Source: an uncultured Olsenella sp.
Lineage (GTDB): Bacteria; Actinomycetota; Coriobacteriia; Coriobacteriales; Atopobiaceae
Direction: 5' to 3'
Assembly (NCBI GenBank): GCA_900314535.1
Contig: OMVT01000009.1
Location: 1-63,483 of the forward strand
Length of the DNA: 63,483 bases
In this document: positions 43,102-50,389 of the stretch, one piece after another
How positions within the stretch are numbered: position 1 is the first letter of the stretch
How the letters are laid out: every line of letters starts with the position of its first letter
Program-made: the position numbers and the translations under genes
Notes under the pieces: generated by a model
Databases searched by the model: none
Told to the model about the DNA's origin: nothing
What the model saw: the letters and a program-made list of their open reading frames with translations, nothing else

Positions 43102-43130
43102 TGAGCCCCGGACAAGTGCCGGGGCTCTCT
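43102..43130. terminator. terminator between the ATC-hydrolase-like and YejK-like genes
   Basis: GAGCCCCGG(ACAAGTG)CCGGGGCTC with TCTTCT flank; convergent genes. Confidence 0.75.
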
Positions 43131-43131
43131 T

Positions 43132-44196
43132 CTACCTGTTCTCTATGTGCTCGACACCCTTGATCGTGATCGAGATGTGCCCATCCGGCAAGGTCGTGAA
43201 CTCGATGAAGTCATCGTTTGACGAATACTCGCTCGGGAACGTTATCTCGATGCCGGTATCAGTGCGGATGCGGTGATTCTTCGCGATGCGGTGGGCAACA
43301 GACGGCCTCACCGGCACCTCCTCGGGGATGGAGGCGGCACTTGCCGATTCGCGCATCTTCTCCTCGTAGCGCGCCTGGGCTTCGGGCCTGTCTGCAAAGA
43401 TCTTCTTGCCGACCTCGCGCGGCTCGATTGCCTCTGCCTCGTCTGCCTGCTCCGTCACATAGGCCTTGGCACGGCTCACCTCGACTGCCGGCGTGAGGCC
43501 ATACTCTTCTGCCACATCCTGGACGGCAAGCGTCACGCTCTGGATGACCTCGCGGGTCGAGGCTTCCTGGGTGCATTGGAGGAGGCCGTCAGGGATGATG
43601 AAGGACTCCTGGCCAGCAATCGTGCGTGCCTTGTCTGCAAAGTCGATCTCGAACGACCCCAGATCTATGGCCGCATAGGAATCGACCTTCTGCGTCGGAA
43701 GCGGCAGGAGCGCATCGGTCTTCACGATATCGGTGAGATGCATGTCCTCCCGTACGTCGTGCACGTAGCCTTGCTTCCTCGCGAGCAGGACGATTGCGAG
43801 GACCTCGCGCGAGCTTCCTTCGAACGAGGCATCGACCTCTTCGTCCGTCTGGGGCGCAGATGCCTTCTCCGTATCTGTCACATCGGCAACAAGCAGGTCA
43901 TATGGCAGCTTGTCATCCGACTTCATGAGCTCCTCGAAGAAGAAGTCCCCTATCTCCTTCGAGAGGGCCACGAAATCGAGCTCGGAGGCACGATAGCGCA
44001 GGAGCTCCTGATGGAAGTTGCTTTCCGGGCTGAATTCCCCGTGCTTGCTCTCGGAGGAGGAGAGCGTCTTGCGTGCGAGCCTTGTGACATAGGAGCGGAT
44101 TGCCTTGTCGCTCACATCGAGCTCGCGCGTGCTCTCGTAGTTCGAGCTTGTCTCGAAGTCATAGGCATGCAGTATCGCATGGTTGATGGTCAGCAT
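43132..44196 (-). CDS. nucleoid-associated protein, YejK/NdpA family
   Basis: 354 residues. The opening LTINHAILHAYDFETSSNY and the body (RASELDFVALSKEIGDFFFEELMKSDDKLPYDLLVADV, YVHDVREDMHLTDIVKTDALLPLPTQKVDSYAAIDL) follow the order of the 37-kDa nucleoid-associated (NdpA) family. The C-terminal 60 residues are less typical (ITFPSEYSSNDDFIEFTTLPDGHISITI). The family is best known in Proteobacteria but also occurs in Gram-positives; some members inhibit gyrase or bind DNA broadly. It is divergent from the MarR-RGG gene, and a 12-bp palindrome sits between them. Confidence 0.75.
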   Translation of the reverse strand: MLTINHAILHAYDFETSSNYESTRELDVSDKAIRSYVTRLARKTLSSSESKHGEFSPESNFHQELLRYRASELDFVALSKEIGDFFFEELMKSDDKLPYDLLVADVTDTEKASAPQTDEEVDASFEGSSREVLAIVLLARKQGYVHDVREDMHLTDIVKTDALLPLPTQKVDSYAAIDLGSFEIDFADKARTIAGQESFIIPDGLLQCTQEASTREVIQSVTLAVQDVAEEYGLTPAVEVSRAKAYVTEQADEAEAIEPREVGKKIFADRPEAQARYEEKMRESASAASIPEEVPVRPSVAHRIAKNHRIRTDTGIEITFPSEYSSNDDFIEFTTLPDGHISITIKGVEHIENR

Positions 44197-44275
44197 CGAT
44201 GCACCTACCTGATGTGTCGTCTTCTGTGCTCTCCCAGCATACCCTTCGCGGACCCATAGGCAGCCGCATAATTGT

Positions 44276-44287
44276 ACAGGTACCTGT
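44276..44287. promoter_or_regulatory. perfect palindrome between yejK-like and marR-RGG genes, candidate operator
   Basis: ACAGGTACCTGT, 12-bp perfect palindrome. On the minus strand it directly abuts a TACAAT -10 candidate of the YejK-like gene. A second dyad with core CACGTG follows some 20 bases to the right. MarR proteins bind such dyads and often regulate a divergent gene. Confidence 0.5.
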
Positions 44288-44434
44288 TTTTATGTACGTC
44301 ACGTGTAGATGAGCCGACAATGGACATTCCCGCAGCTTATGCCCACGCCTGCGAGTATTGTCATGTATGTCAAATCACCCGCACAGAAGCCTGCTTGTAC
44401 ACAGCAGAAGCAGAAAACCATGGAAGAGGTTGGA

Positions 44435-45301
44435 ATGGACGAAGAGAAGAACGTCGAGATCGAGGCTGCCGAAGAGAAGGCAGAGCCCGCAGCCACGCCG
44501 GAGGACATGTCCCTCGTCGAGAAAACGGGCCGCCTGGCTCGCCTCATGCACCGCTACGTCAAGCTCAACACCGAGGCCCACGGCGGCATCGGCGATCCCC
44601 TGCAGGGCCAGGGCCGCGTGCTCGCAATGCTCCAGGCAAAGCCTGAGACGACGCAGAAGGAGCTCTGCTTCCTTCTCGGCATGCGCCAGCAGTCCCTCTC
44701 CGAGCTTCTGAGCAAGCTCGAGGAGAAGGGCTTCGTCGAGCGCCAGAAGAGCGAAGAGGATGGCCGCGTCACGCTCGTGAAGCTCACGGACGAGGGCAAG
44801 GCAGCTGTGCCCGATCTCGACGAGCTCGATCCGGACGAGGAGGTCTTCGGCATCCTCGACGCCGAGACGAAGGAGGCCTTCGAGAGTGCTGTCGACACCG
44901 TGAGCGACTCCCTCAAGGAGAAGCTGCTTGCCCTCGGCGACGATCCCGATGCACCGACGAAGCCGCGCAGGGATGACGACCGCCGTGGCGGACGCGACGA
45001 CCGCCGTGGCGGACGCGACGACCGCGACCATCGTGGCGGACGCGACGAGCGCGGCGGATTCCGTGGCGGCGACCGTGGCGGACGCAGCAGCTATTCTCGT
45101 GGTGGCGACCGTGGAGGCCGTGGTGGCTACTCCCGTGGCGGAGACCGTGGCGGCTTCCGTGGCGGCAACAGGCGTGACGGCGGCTATCGTGGAGGCAGGG
45201 ACTTCAACTCCGGCTACGGCAGCCAGAACCGCGGTGGCTATCGTGGCGGCTCCGACCGCAATGACCGTGGCGGCCGCGACTCCTATCGCAGCGAGCGCTA
45301 G
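44435..45301 (+). CDS. MarR-family regulator with a long RGG-repeat tail
   Basis: 288 residues. After an acidic start (1-25), residues about 25-165 form a MarR-type winged helix-turn-helix (GRVLAMLQAKPETTQKELCFLLGMRQQSLSELLSKLEEKGFVERQKSEEDGRVTLVKLTDEGK). From about 178 to the end the chain is almost only Arg, Gly, Asp, Tyr and Ser, with some 16 RGG triplets (RGGRDDRRGGRDD, YSRGGDRGG, YRGGS). RGG tails of this kind bind RNA or single-stranded DNA in other proteins. I chose the ATG at 44435, seven bases after AGAGG; an ATG at 44420 would add five residues. Divergent from the YejK-like gene. Targets unknown. Confidence 0.85.
   Translation: MDEEKNVEIEAAEEKAEPAATPEDMSLVEKTGRLARLMHRYVKLNTEAHGGIGDPLQGQGRVLAMLQAKPETTQKELCFLLGMRQQSLSELLSKLEEKGFVERQKSEEDGRVTLVKLTDEGKAAVPDLDELDPDEEVFGILDAETKEAFESAVDTVSDSLKEKLLALGDDPDAPTKPRRDDDRRGGRDDRRGGRDDRDHRGGRDERGGFRGGDRGGRSSYSRGGDRGGRGGYSRGGDRGGFRGGNRRDGGYRGGRDFNSGYGSQNRGGYRGGSDRNDRGGRDSYRSER
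44978..45290 (+). repeat. GC-rich tandem-like repeats encoding the RGG tail
   Basis: Units such as CGTGGCGGACGCGACGAC and CGTGGCGGCGACCG recur many times, two of the first kind being exact tandem copies near 44980-45025. Expansion or contraction between strains is likely. Confidence 0.65.
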
Positions 45302-45317
45302 GAGCACAGAGATACGG

Positions 45318-45357
45318 CGAAGGGCGGGGCTGCAGTACGCGCAGTCCCGCCCTTTTC
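45318..45357 (+). terminator. terminator of the MarR-RGG gene (hairpin copy A)
   Basis: GGCGGGGCTGC / GCAGTCCCGCC stem followed by CTTTT. A near-identical hairpin (26 of 29 bases) occurs in the same orientation at 46538-46567. Confidence 0.85.
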
Positions 45358-45505
45358 ATGCATCGCAAATTGTTGTACGCCGCAAGCTGCAGTCTCAGTC
45401 AGGAAGTCAAGCAAGCCCATCGATAGCCACAAGCAGGCTCTTCTGCAGGCGTGCATTACAGGCTCTCAATGGCTTATCGCTGAATGACGGGCAATCTGCC
45501 CAGCT

Positions 45506-45802
45506 TCAGAAATCGCTTGCAGAATAGCGAACTGCAAGGACATAGACAACGTCCGCCTCGACGGTATAGACGATTGTATAGCCTCTGGCATGCACGGTGC
45601 GGTGCCTACCGTCTGCATATGGACCAACCTCACGCAGGTGCCCTCGTTCGGGCATGGTCTCCAGGCTCATAATCGTATCGAAGATTGCATCCTCGGTCGA
45701 GGCTGCAGCGTTAGGCGATCCAAGCACCGAAAATATATAATCGTGTATGTCTTGAATCTGGCGTTGCGCCTGCGGAACAAGCAGGACCTTGTACCTATGC
45801 AC
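45506..45802 (-). CDS. parE: ParE/RelE-family toxin
   Basis: 98 residues with the RelE/ParE fold: YKVLLVPQAQRQIQDIHDYIFSVLGSPNAA, the ETMPERGHLREVGPYADGRHRTVHARGYTIVYTVEADVVYVLAVRYSA core and a short C-terminus. In this family the toxin poisons gyrase or cleaves mRNA on ribosomes; the spacing favours ParE. Its start overlaps the antitoxin gene by eight bases, giving the usual antitoxin-first order. Base composition is lower in GC than the neighbours, suggesting acquisition by transfer. Confidence 0.88.
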   Translation of the reverse strand: MHRYKVLLVPQAQRQIQDIHDYIFSVLGSPNAAASTEDAIFDTIMSLETMPERGHLREVGPYADGRHRTVHARGYTIVYTVEADVVYVLAVRYSASDF

Positions 45803-46055
45803 GGCGAAGCTTCCTCATCCTCGAAAAGAATTCGCTGGCCTCGACAATGCCTTCGCCTCTGGCAATTTCGAGCTCGCCGATAGCGATATCACGATCAGTC
45901 GCCGCAGAAGCGAGCTCCTCGTATACATCCATGCTCATGACAGCCATATCGCCATACCCATTCTTTGTAACAAATACTGGCCCGTCCGTCTTGTGCGCAA
46001 GCGCAGAAATCTCCGACGTGTTGTTGAGCTTGGATATAGGGACTATGGTAGGCAT
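45795..46055 (-). CDS. Phd/YefM-family antitoxin
   Basis: 86 residues. The N-terminal DNA-binding half (TIVPISKLNNTSEISALAHKTDGPVFVTKNGYGDMAVMSMDVYEEL) is the Phd/YefM fold. The C-terminal 30 residues are helical and should wrap the toxin. GGAAGGGGAG precedes the ATG. It is the first gene of the toxin-antitoxin operon and probably represses it at the palindrome 36 bases upstream. Confidence 0.88.
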   Translation of the reverse strand: MPTIVPISKLNNTSEISALAHKTDGPVFVTKNGYGDMAVMSMDVYEELASAATDRDIAIGELEIARGEGIVEASEFFSRMRKLRRA

Positions 46056-46090
46056 ATCGTTCTCCCCTTCCGTTTGATTTCTTCGAATTC

Positions 46091-46106
46091 TACCATAATT
46101 ATGGTA
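46091..46106. promoter_or_regulatory. perfect 16-bp palindrome, toxin-antitoxin operator
   Basis: TACCATAATTATGGTA, 36 bases upstream of the antitoxin start and overlapping AT-rich -10 candidates on the minus strand. Phd/YefM proteins autoregulate through such sites. Confidence 0.75.
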
Positions 46107-46535
46107 AACAGCTCAGCGTTGCCGGCATAGTCAGATACATGAGCTGCAGATGTTTTGAGCAGCTTTTCCTGCACTGCAGCTACAAAGTCGCAGGAGATGC
46201 ATGCACAGGACGCATTCCCGGATGTCCTGTCATAGAGAAGGAACACCATATCGGCCGAGAACGAGGAGGAATGACCATGACAGCTGCCTCCAGTTCTCGG
46301 CGGCATGCCTCCTTCATCCATCTGAAATGGCTGGGGGCGTCTCTGCTCGGGCTTGCTCGTTCTGCTCGCCCCTGCCGATGAACGTATACGTTCTTTCTTC
46401 AAGCAGTCGACAGCCCAGATATGAACCCTTCCGGGGAATGCAAGAGCTTCACGGTCTTTCGGCGATGCGTTCTGTCCGCTGTGCAGCTGCCTGCCATGCA
46501 TGCTGCCACCACAGGCTATAGCTCTCCAGCAGAAA
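46107..46535. other. gene-free stretch between the toxin-antitoxin operator and the PTS IIA terminator
   Basis: About 430 bases with lower GC than the genome average. A minus-strand frame crosses the region into the antitoxin but has no ribosome binding site and no family resemblance. I see no RNA gene or repeat besides the flanking hairpin. Confidence 0.4.
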
Positions 46536-46537
46536 CA

Positions 46538-46567
46538 AGGCGGGACTGCAGCACACGCAGTCCCGCC
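46538..46567 (-). terminator. terminator of the PTS IIA gene (hairpin copy B)
   Basis: Minus strand GGCGGGACTGC / GCAGTCCCGCC stem, then TTGTTT, 31 bases after the IIA stop. Near-identical to the hairpin at 45318-45357. Confidence 0.75.
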
Positions 46568-46598
46568 CCCTCTTTAAGCAGATGCTCTTTTCTACGCG

Positions 46599-47126
46599 CT
46601 AGGCAGCAGCTTCTGCCAAAAGCAGCGGCTCCCCTGCTGCGACATGTCCCTCTTCGGGCATGAGGTCGATCTCTCGGTACTGCTCGGAGTTGAGGACCAC
46701 GCAGACGACGATTTCGCGGTAGCCAGACTTCCGGATTGCATCGATCGAGAAGCGCATGAGCGGATCTCCTTCGCAGAAGTGCTGGCCCTTCTCGACGAGG
46801 CGGGCAAAGCCCTTGCCCTGCATCTCGCACGTATCGATGCCGACATGCACGATGCACTGGACGCCCGTATCGGACGTGAGGACGATGCCGTGATTCGTAT
46901 GGCTGATCGAAGAGACGACGCCGTCGAACGGTGCCCTCAGATAGTTCTCTTCAGGCCAGATGCCGCAGCCCTGGCCCAGCATGCCGGAATTGAAGACCGG
47001 ATCGGGCACTTCTTCGAGAGGGACCACTGTGCCAGACACAGGCGCCTTTATGACATGCTGCGCTGCATCTGTGCCAGACATGCCATCCGACGAGGACTGT
47101 CCATTCTGCGAATCCTGTGCTTCCAC
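46599..47126 (-). CDS. crr: PTS glucose-type IIA component
   Basis: Soluble phosphocarrier of 175 residues. The phospho-accepting His is H94 in CIVHVGIDT; the partner His is H79 in SHTNHGIVL. Other family elements are IKAPVSGTVVPLEEVPDPVF, MLGQGCGIWP and the C-terminal VAAGEPLLLAE. It takes phosphate from HPr and passes it to IIB of a sugar transporter, and can act in regulation. I chose the GTG at 47126, seven bases after AAGGAAG. It is alone, with no IIBC, HPr or EI nearby, so it probably serves transporters encoded elsewhere. Confidence 0.88.
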   Translation of the reverse strand: MEAQDSQNGQSSSDGMSGTDAAQHVIKAPVSGTVVPLEEVPDPVFNSGMLGQGCGIWPEENYLRAPFDGVVSSISHTNHGIVLTSDTGVQCIVHVGIDTCEMQGKGFARLVEKGQHFCEGDPLMRFSIDAIRKSGYREIVVCVVLNSEQYREIDLMPEEGHVAAGEPLLLAEAAA

Positions 47127-47430
47127 GCGATACTTCCTTCGATCTGCCTCTGCATGGCATTCCGGCACATGCCGGCTCACGCGTATCTTAATCCATGCAG
47201 CTCGATTCTGGTAGCCCAGATCACGCTTTTTCTTGTATGCGCATCAGTGGCCGCTTCATTTACTGACCCAACAGCTGCTCACATACCTGCAGGCAGATGG
47301 CCTGCCATAGAATCGCTATATGGGAAAGAGTGCTCCATGTATTATACAGGCGGAGCTGTCCGTCCTAGCATGTGAGCTAGCAGAAGAGGCCGATGGACCT
47401 GCATCGGCCAGATATCTTTGGAGGCACACT
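47127..47430. other. divergent region between crr-like and tatA genes
   Basis: About 300 bases without a gene. Contains an inverted repeat GCAGGC-AGATG-GCCTGC (47289-47305) and, further right, TAGAAT and TATTAT hexamers that could be -10 boxes for tatA. No clear -35 boxes. Confidence 0.35.
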
Positions 47431-47643
47431 ATGCTTGGCGGTCTTGGCGCACCTGAAATGCTCGTTATCCTCATCGTTGCCCTTGTGATCTTCGGGCCGA
47501 AGAACCTGCCGAAGCTCGGCAGCGCCCTCGGCAAGACGATCCACAACGTGAAGGAGGGCATGGAGGAAGACGAGCCGGCTCCCCAGACCCAGACTGCAAA
47601 GATCCAGGAAAGCGCATCTTCTGACGAGGATGCAGACGCCTAA
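47431..47643 (+). CDS. tatA: Sec-independent protein translocase TatA
   Basis: 70 residues: short N-terminus with Gly/Pro (GGLGAPEML), one membrane helix (VILIVALVIF), the FGPKNLPKLGSALGK hinge and amphipathic helix, and an acidic, Gln-rich tail. TatA oligomers form the protein-conducting pore for folded twin-arginine substrates. Two lipoproteins in this window (thiY and phnD) carry twin arginines and could be clients. TTTGGAGG precedes the ATG. No tatC is present in the window. Confidence 0.92.
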   Translation: MLGGLGAPEMLVILIVALVIFGPKNLPKLGSALGKTIHNVKEGMEEDEPAPQTQTAKIQESASSDEDADA

Positions 47644-47698
47644 GGACATCGATACTCCCCGCACTCTGCCCCTTTCTCCCTTTCTCGGGCAGCAGCAC

Positions 47699-47731
47699 AA
47701 AGCCCCGGAGCGCTCGGCTCCGGGGCTTTTC
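47699..47731. terminator. bidirectional terminator between tatA and a lysR gene
   Basis: AAAAGCCCCGGAGC / GCTCCGGGGCTTTT with a five-base loop; Ts follow the stem on both strands. Confidence 0.88.
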
Positions 47732-47749
47732 TGTCAATAAGACCGCAAT

Positions 47750-48700
47750 CTATGCTTCCGGCTGTCTCTGGGGCGTATCCTCCTGCGCCTCCAGAGCCTT
47801 CATGGCCTCTGCTGCCTTCGCCTCTTCAGCGCAGTCGTTCTCGAACATCTTGATGAAGCGCTCTGCCAGAGGGGGAAGATAGCTCCCTTTCCTCCAAACG
47901 GCAGCCATCCGCGTCACGAGCTCAGGGCATTCGACAATCTTGTTCGTCGTGCCGCCGTGCTTCATCGTCGCCAGGAACGTCTCGGGCACAAGGCCTATTC
48001 CCATGCCACGCGTCGACCAGACACATGCCGTGCGCGCATCATCCGCGACGACGGCAGGAAAGAACGTGAGCTGGCGCTCATTGAAGAGATCTTCGAAAAG
48101 ATGCTCGAAGCGCCGATAGATCACGAGCGGCTGGCCCGAGAGCTCTTCGAGCGAAATCGTATCGGGGCTCTTGCCGCAGCGTATGCCCTTCGGGATGAGG
48201 GCAAGCATGCGCTCCTCGGAAGCATAGGTGACATTGAGCCCGTCGAGCGCAAACGGCGTCCTCACGACGCCGACATCGACCTCGCCGCGCTTCAGCATAT
48301 CGAGGACCTCATACGTATTGCCCTCATGGAGCTCGAGCCTGAGCTGCGGATAGTTGCGACACAGGCGCTGCATCGAAGGCGTCGGCATGAGGCCGCCCGA
48401 CGAGGAGATGATGCCGACAGAAAGCGTTCCGCTCGTTCCCTGGCCGAAGCTCTTGACTTCGCGGGTCGCAGCGCTCGTGAGCGAGAGGATGCGCTCTGCC
48501 CTCGCGTAGAGGAGCTGGCCCGCTTCGGTCAGCTCCGCAGAGCGGGGCCCGCGCTCGATGAGCTTGACGCCGAGCTCGCGCTCGAGCGACGAGAGCTCAT
48601 AGGACAGAGGCGGCTGGGTGATATGCAGGCGCCGGGCAGCTGCCGTGATTTGGTGCTCTTCGGCTATTGCCATGAAATACTCGAGCTGTCTGAGATTCAT
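47750..48700 (-). CDS. LysR-family transcriptional regulator
   Basis: 316 residues. Helix-turn-helix EEHQITAAARRLHITQPPLSYELSSLERELG, then the effector domain (GTLSVGIISSSGGLMPTPSMQRLC...), with an acidic Ala/Glu-rich tail of about 25 residues beyond the usual end. The profile resembles CynR/CysB-like regulators. The ATG at 48700 follows AGGGGCC. It starts 16 bases after the carD stop on the same strand, so it is probably transcribed with carD. Target unknown. Confidence 0.86.
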   Translation of the reverse strand: MNLRQLEYFMAIAEEHQITAAARRLHITQPPLSYELSSLERELGVKLIERGPRSAELTEAGQLLYARAERILSLTSAATREVKSFGQGTSGTLSVGIISSSGGLMPTPSMQRLCRNYPQLRLELHEGNTYEVLDMLKRGEVDVGVVRTPFALDGLNVTYASEERMLALIPKGIRCGKSPDTISLEELSGQPLVIYRRFEHLFEDLFNERQLTFFPAVVADDARTACVWSTRGMGIGLVPETFLATMKHGGTTNKIVECPELVTRMAAVWRKGSYLPPLAERFIKMFENDCAEEAKAAEAMKALEAQEDTPQRQPEA

Positions 48701-48716
48701 GCAGGCCCCTCTTGTG

Positions 48717-49211
48717 CTAGTTCTCGGAAGCTGCCACAGACGACTCGAAGAGCGCCGCGACATCCTCTGAGCTCATATCGAGAGCAACAGACATCTCGCG
48801 CAGCGACCGCTCGCTCGCTTCCTTCAAGATGCGCTGGAAGACCACGGGCGGCTTCTTGTTCTTTGCCTGGACATCGGCGATGCGCTTGCGGAACGTCTTC
48901 ACGATGCGGACAGAGTCCTGGCAGGAGCCGTTCTTGATCTCCTTCTTGAAGTGCTCCTCCTCAAGCGCACGGCTCCTGTCCGTGAATTTCTCCACTGCCA
49001 TGGTCGGATACTCGCGGATGATGGCACGCGCTTCCTCGCGCGAAAGAATCGGACGCAGCCGTCCCTCGGATGCGACCGGGAAGCTGATCAGCATCGGGTT
49101 CCTCTGCCCCACTGGCATCAGCTTGTAGGAGGGAGCCGCATCGTCCGTAATCTCCTCTACCTTGCAGACGCCCTGGCCTGGATGAACCACATACTCGCCG
49201 ACTTTGTACAT
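48717..49211 (-). CDS. carD: CarD-family RNA polymerase-binding regulator
   Basis: 164 residues. The N-terminal RNAP-interaction domain (YKVGEYVVHPGQGVCKVEEITDDAAPSYKLMPVG...LISFPVAS) is the CarD/TRCF-RID Tudor-like fold; the C-terminal half is helical (REEARAIIREYP, FKKEIKNGSCQDSVRIVKTFRKR) as expected for the DNA-contacting domain. CarD binds the polymerase beta subunit and steadies open promoter complexes, often at rRNA promoters. AAAGGGGC precedes the ATG and a good promoter lies upstream. Confidence 0.9.
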   Translation of the reverse strand: MYKVGEYVVHPGQGVCKVEEITDDAAPSYKLMPVGQRNPMLISFPVASEGRLRPILSREEARAIIREYPTMAVEKFTDRSRALEEEHFKKEIKNGSCQDSVRIVKTFRKRIADVQAKNKKPPVVFQRILKEASERSLREMSVALDMSSEDVAALFESSVAASEN

Positions 49212-49241
49212 GCACGTGCCCCTTTCTGACGAATTGGCACT

Positions 49242-49270
49242 AGTTTAGCATGATTTTCAAAATTTTCCAA
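49242..49270 (-). promoter_or_regulatory. promoter of carD
   Basis: Minus strand TTGGAA (49265-49270), 17-base spacer, TAAACT (49242-49247), 30 bases before the carD start. Confidence 0.7.
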
Positions 49271-49534
49271 ATCATAGCCGATTTTCCATTGCATACTGCT
49301 GTGCACTACGCTATGTTATTAAGTTTTGCTTTATACATAGTTTCCCGGCTTATGGAGACATCTCCAGAACATCTCCCCAAGATATGCAGACGGAACGCGC
49401 ATGACCTGCGCAGATGCTGTCTTCTCTCCCATTGGCCGCATCGTCTGGCGCCCCTGTGCTGAGACGGCAGCAATTGGGATACGATGGTTCTGACACCAAT
49501 GCGGCACAAGGCCGCTCTCATAGGGAGGCACACG
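49271..49534. other. AT-rich intergenic region between carD and fic
   Basis: Gene-free. The left 100 bases are strikingly AT-rich for this genome and probably form the upstream element of the carD promoter. I see no terminator or RNA gene. Confidence 0.4.
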
Positions 49535-50308
49535 ATGAACCTCGAAGGCATGTATCTCGGAATCTGCGGCTGGTGGAAAGATCTCGACGAGACGACGAAG
49601 CAGGCAGCGCTCGATGACTTTGCGCTCTCGTTCTCGCTCAACTCGGCACGCATCGAGAAGGAACACACCTCGCACGAAGTGGCACGCCAGATCTTCGACA
49701 AGGACGCCGTGGAGAACTACACCGGCGAGCTCAAGCCGCTCGTCCAGGTCTTCAACCAGAAGCGCGCCTGGATGCGTGCAACGCAGTACCTCTCCGAGGA
49801 GCGCCCGATCGATACCTCGCTCGTGCTCGATCTGCACCAGACGCTCTGCGCTGCCACCTACTCCGAGCGCAACTTCGCAGACGGCGAGCGCCCTGGCACG
49901 TTCCGTCTCGGCGACTGCATCATCCCCGACTCGACGGAGATCGGAGCAGACCCCGAAGAGGTCCCGGGCCTTGTGGACGACCTCTGCGACCAGGTGAGCG
50001 ACGCCCTCGGCGACGCAACGCCGAAGCGTGTCCTCACGGCAGCAAGCTTCTTCCACGCCAGCTACGAGACGATCCACCCATTCGCTGACGGCAATGGCAT
50101 CTCTGGCCGCCTCCTCATGAACTACACCCTCATCATGGGCGGCAACCCGCCTGCGGTCATCTTCGCGACCGACCGTCCCGCCTATTACGAGGCTCTCGAG
50201 GCCTTCAACCGCCAGGGCGATCTCAAGCCCTTCAAGTCCTTTGTCATGGCAGAGACGATCAAGACCTGGAGGAAGCTCGCGACCGAGCTTGCCGAAAACG
50301 CTCAGTAG
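49535..50308 (+). CDS. Fic-domain protein
   Basis: 257 residues. The Fic active-site motif is HPFADGNGISGR (181-192): the catalytic His, metal-binding Asp and GNG loop are kept, but the first Arg of the consensus GNGRxxR is Ile. A possible class II inhibitory helix lies near the N-terminus (SARIEK, residues 37-42), with Lys where Gly or Asn is usual. Fic proteins transfer AMP (or other moieties) to Ser, Thr or Tyr of target proteins. AGGGAGG precedes the ATG at 49535. Single-gene unit, no antitoxin gene adjacent. Confidence 0.85.
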   Translation: MNLEGMYLGICGWWKDLDETTKQAALDDFALSFSLNSARIEKEHTSHEVARQIFDKDAVENYTGELKPLVQVFNQKRAWMRATQYLSEERPIDTSLVLDLHQTLCAATYSERNFADGERPGTFRLGDCIIPDSTEIGADPEEVPGLVDDLCDQVSDALGDATPKRVLTAASFFHASYETIHPFADGNGISGRLLMNYTLIMGGNPPAVIFATDRPAYYEALEAFNRQGDLKPFKSFVMAETIKTWRKLATELAENAQ

Positions 50309-50334
50309 GCACAGGAATCAAAGCGAGGCACTCA

Positions 50335-50369
50335 TAGCGAAGGGTCCGGAGCAATCCGGACCCTTCGCT
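50335..50369. terminator. bidirectional terminator between fic and degV genes
   Basis: AGCGAAGGGTCCGGA / TCCGGACCCTTCGCT, 15-bp perfect stem, four-base loop. Confidence 0.85.
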
Positions 50370-50389
50370 CATGTCTATAGGTATCTCTT

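Noticed and set aside
46043..46501. Minus-strand frame of about 150 codons upstream of the antitoxin.
   Set aside because: It runs through the antitoxin operator and into the antitoxin gene in another frame, with no ribosome binding site or known motif.
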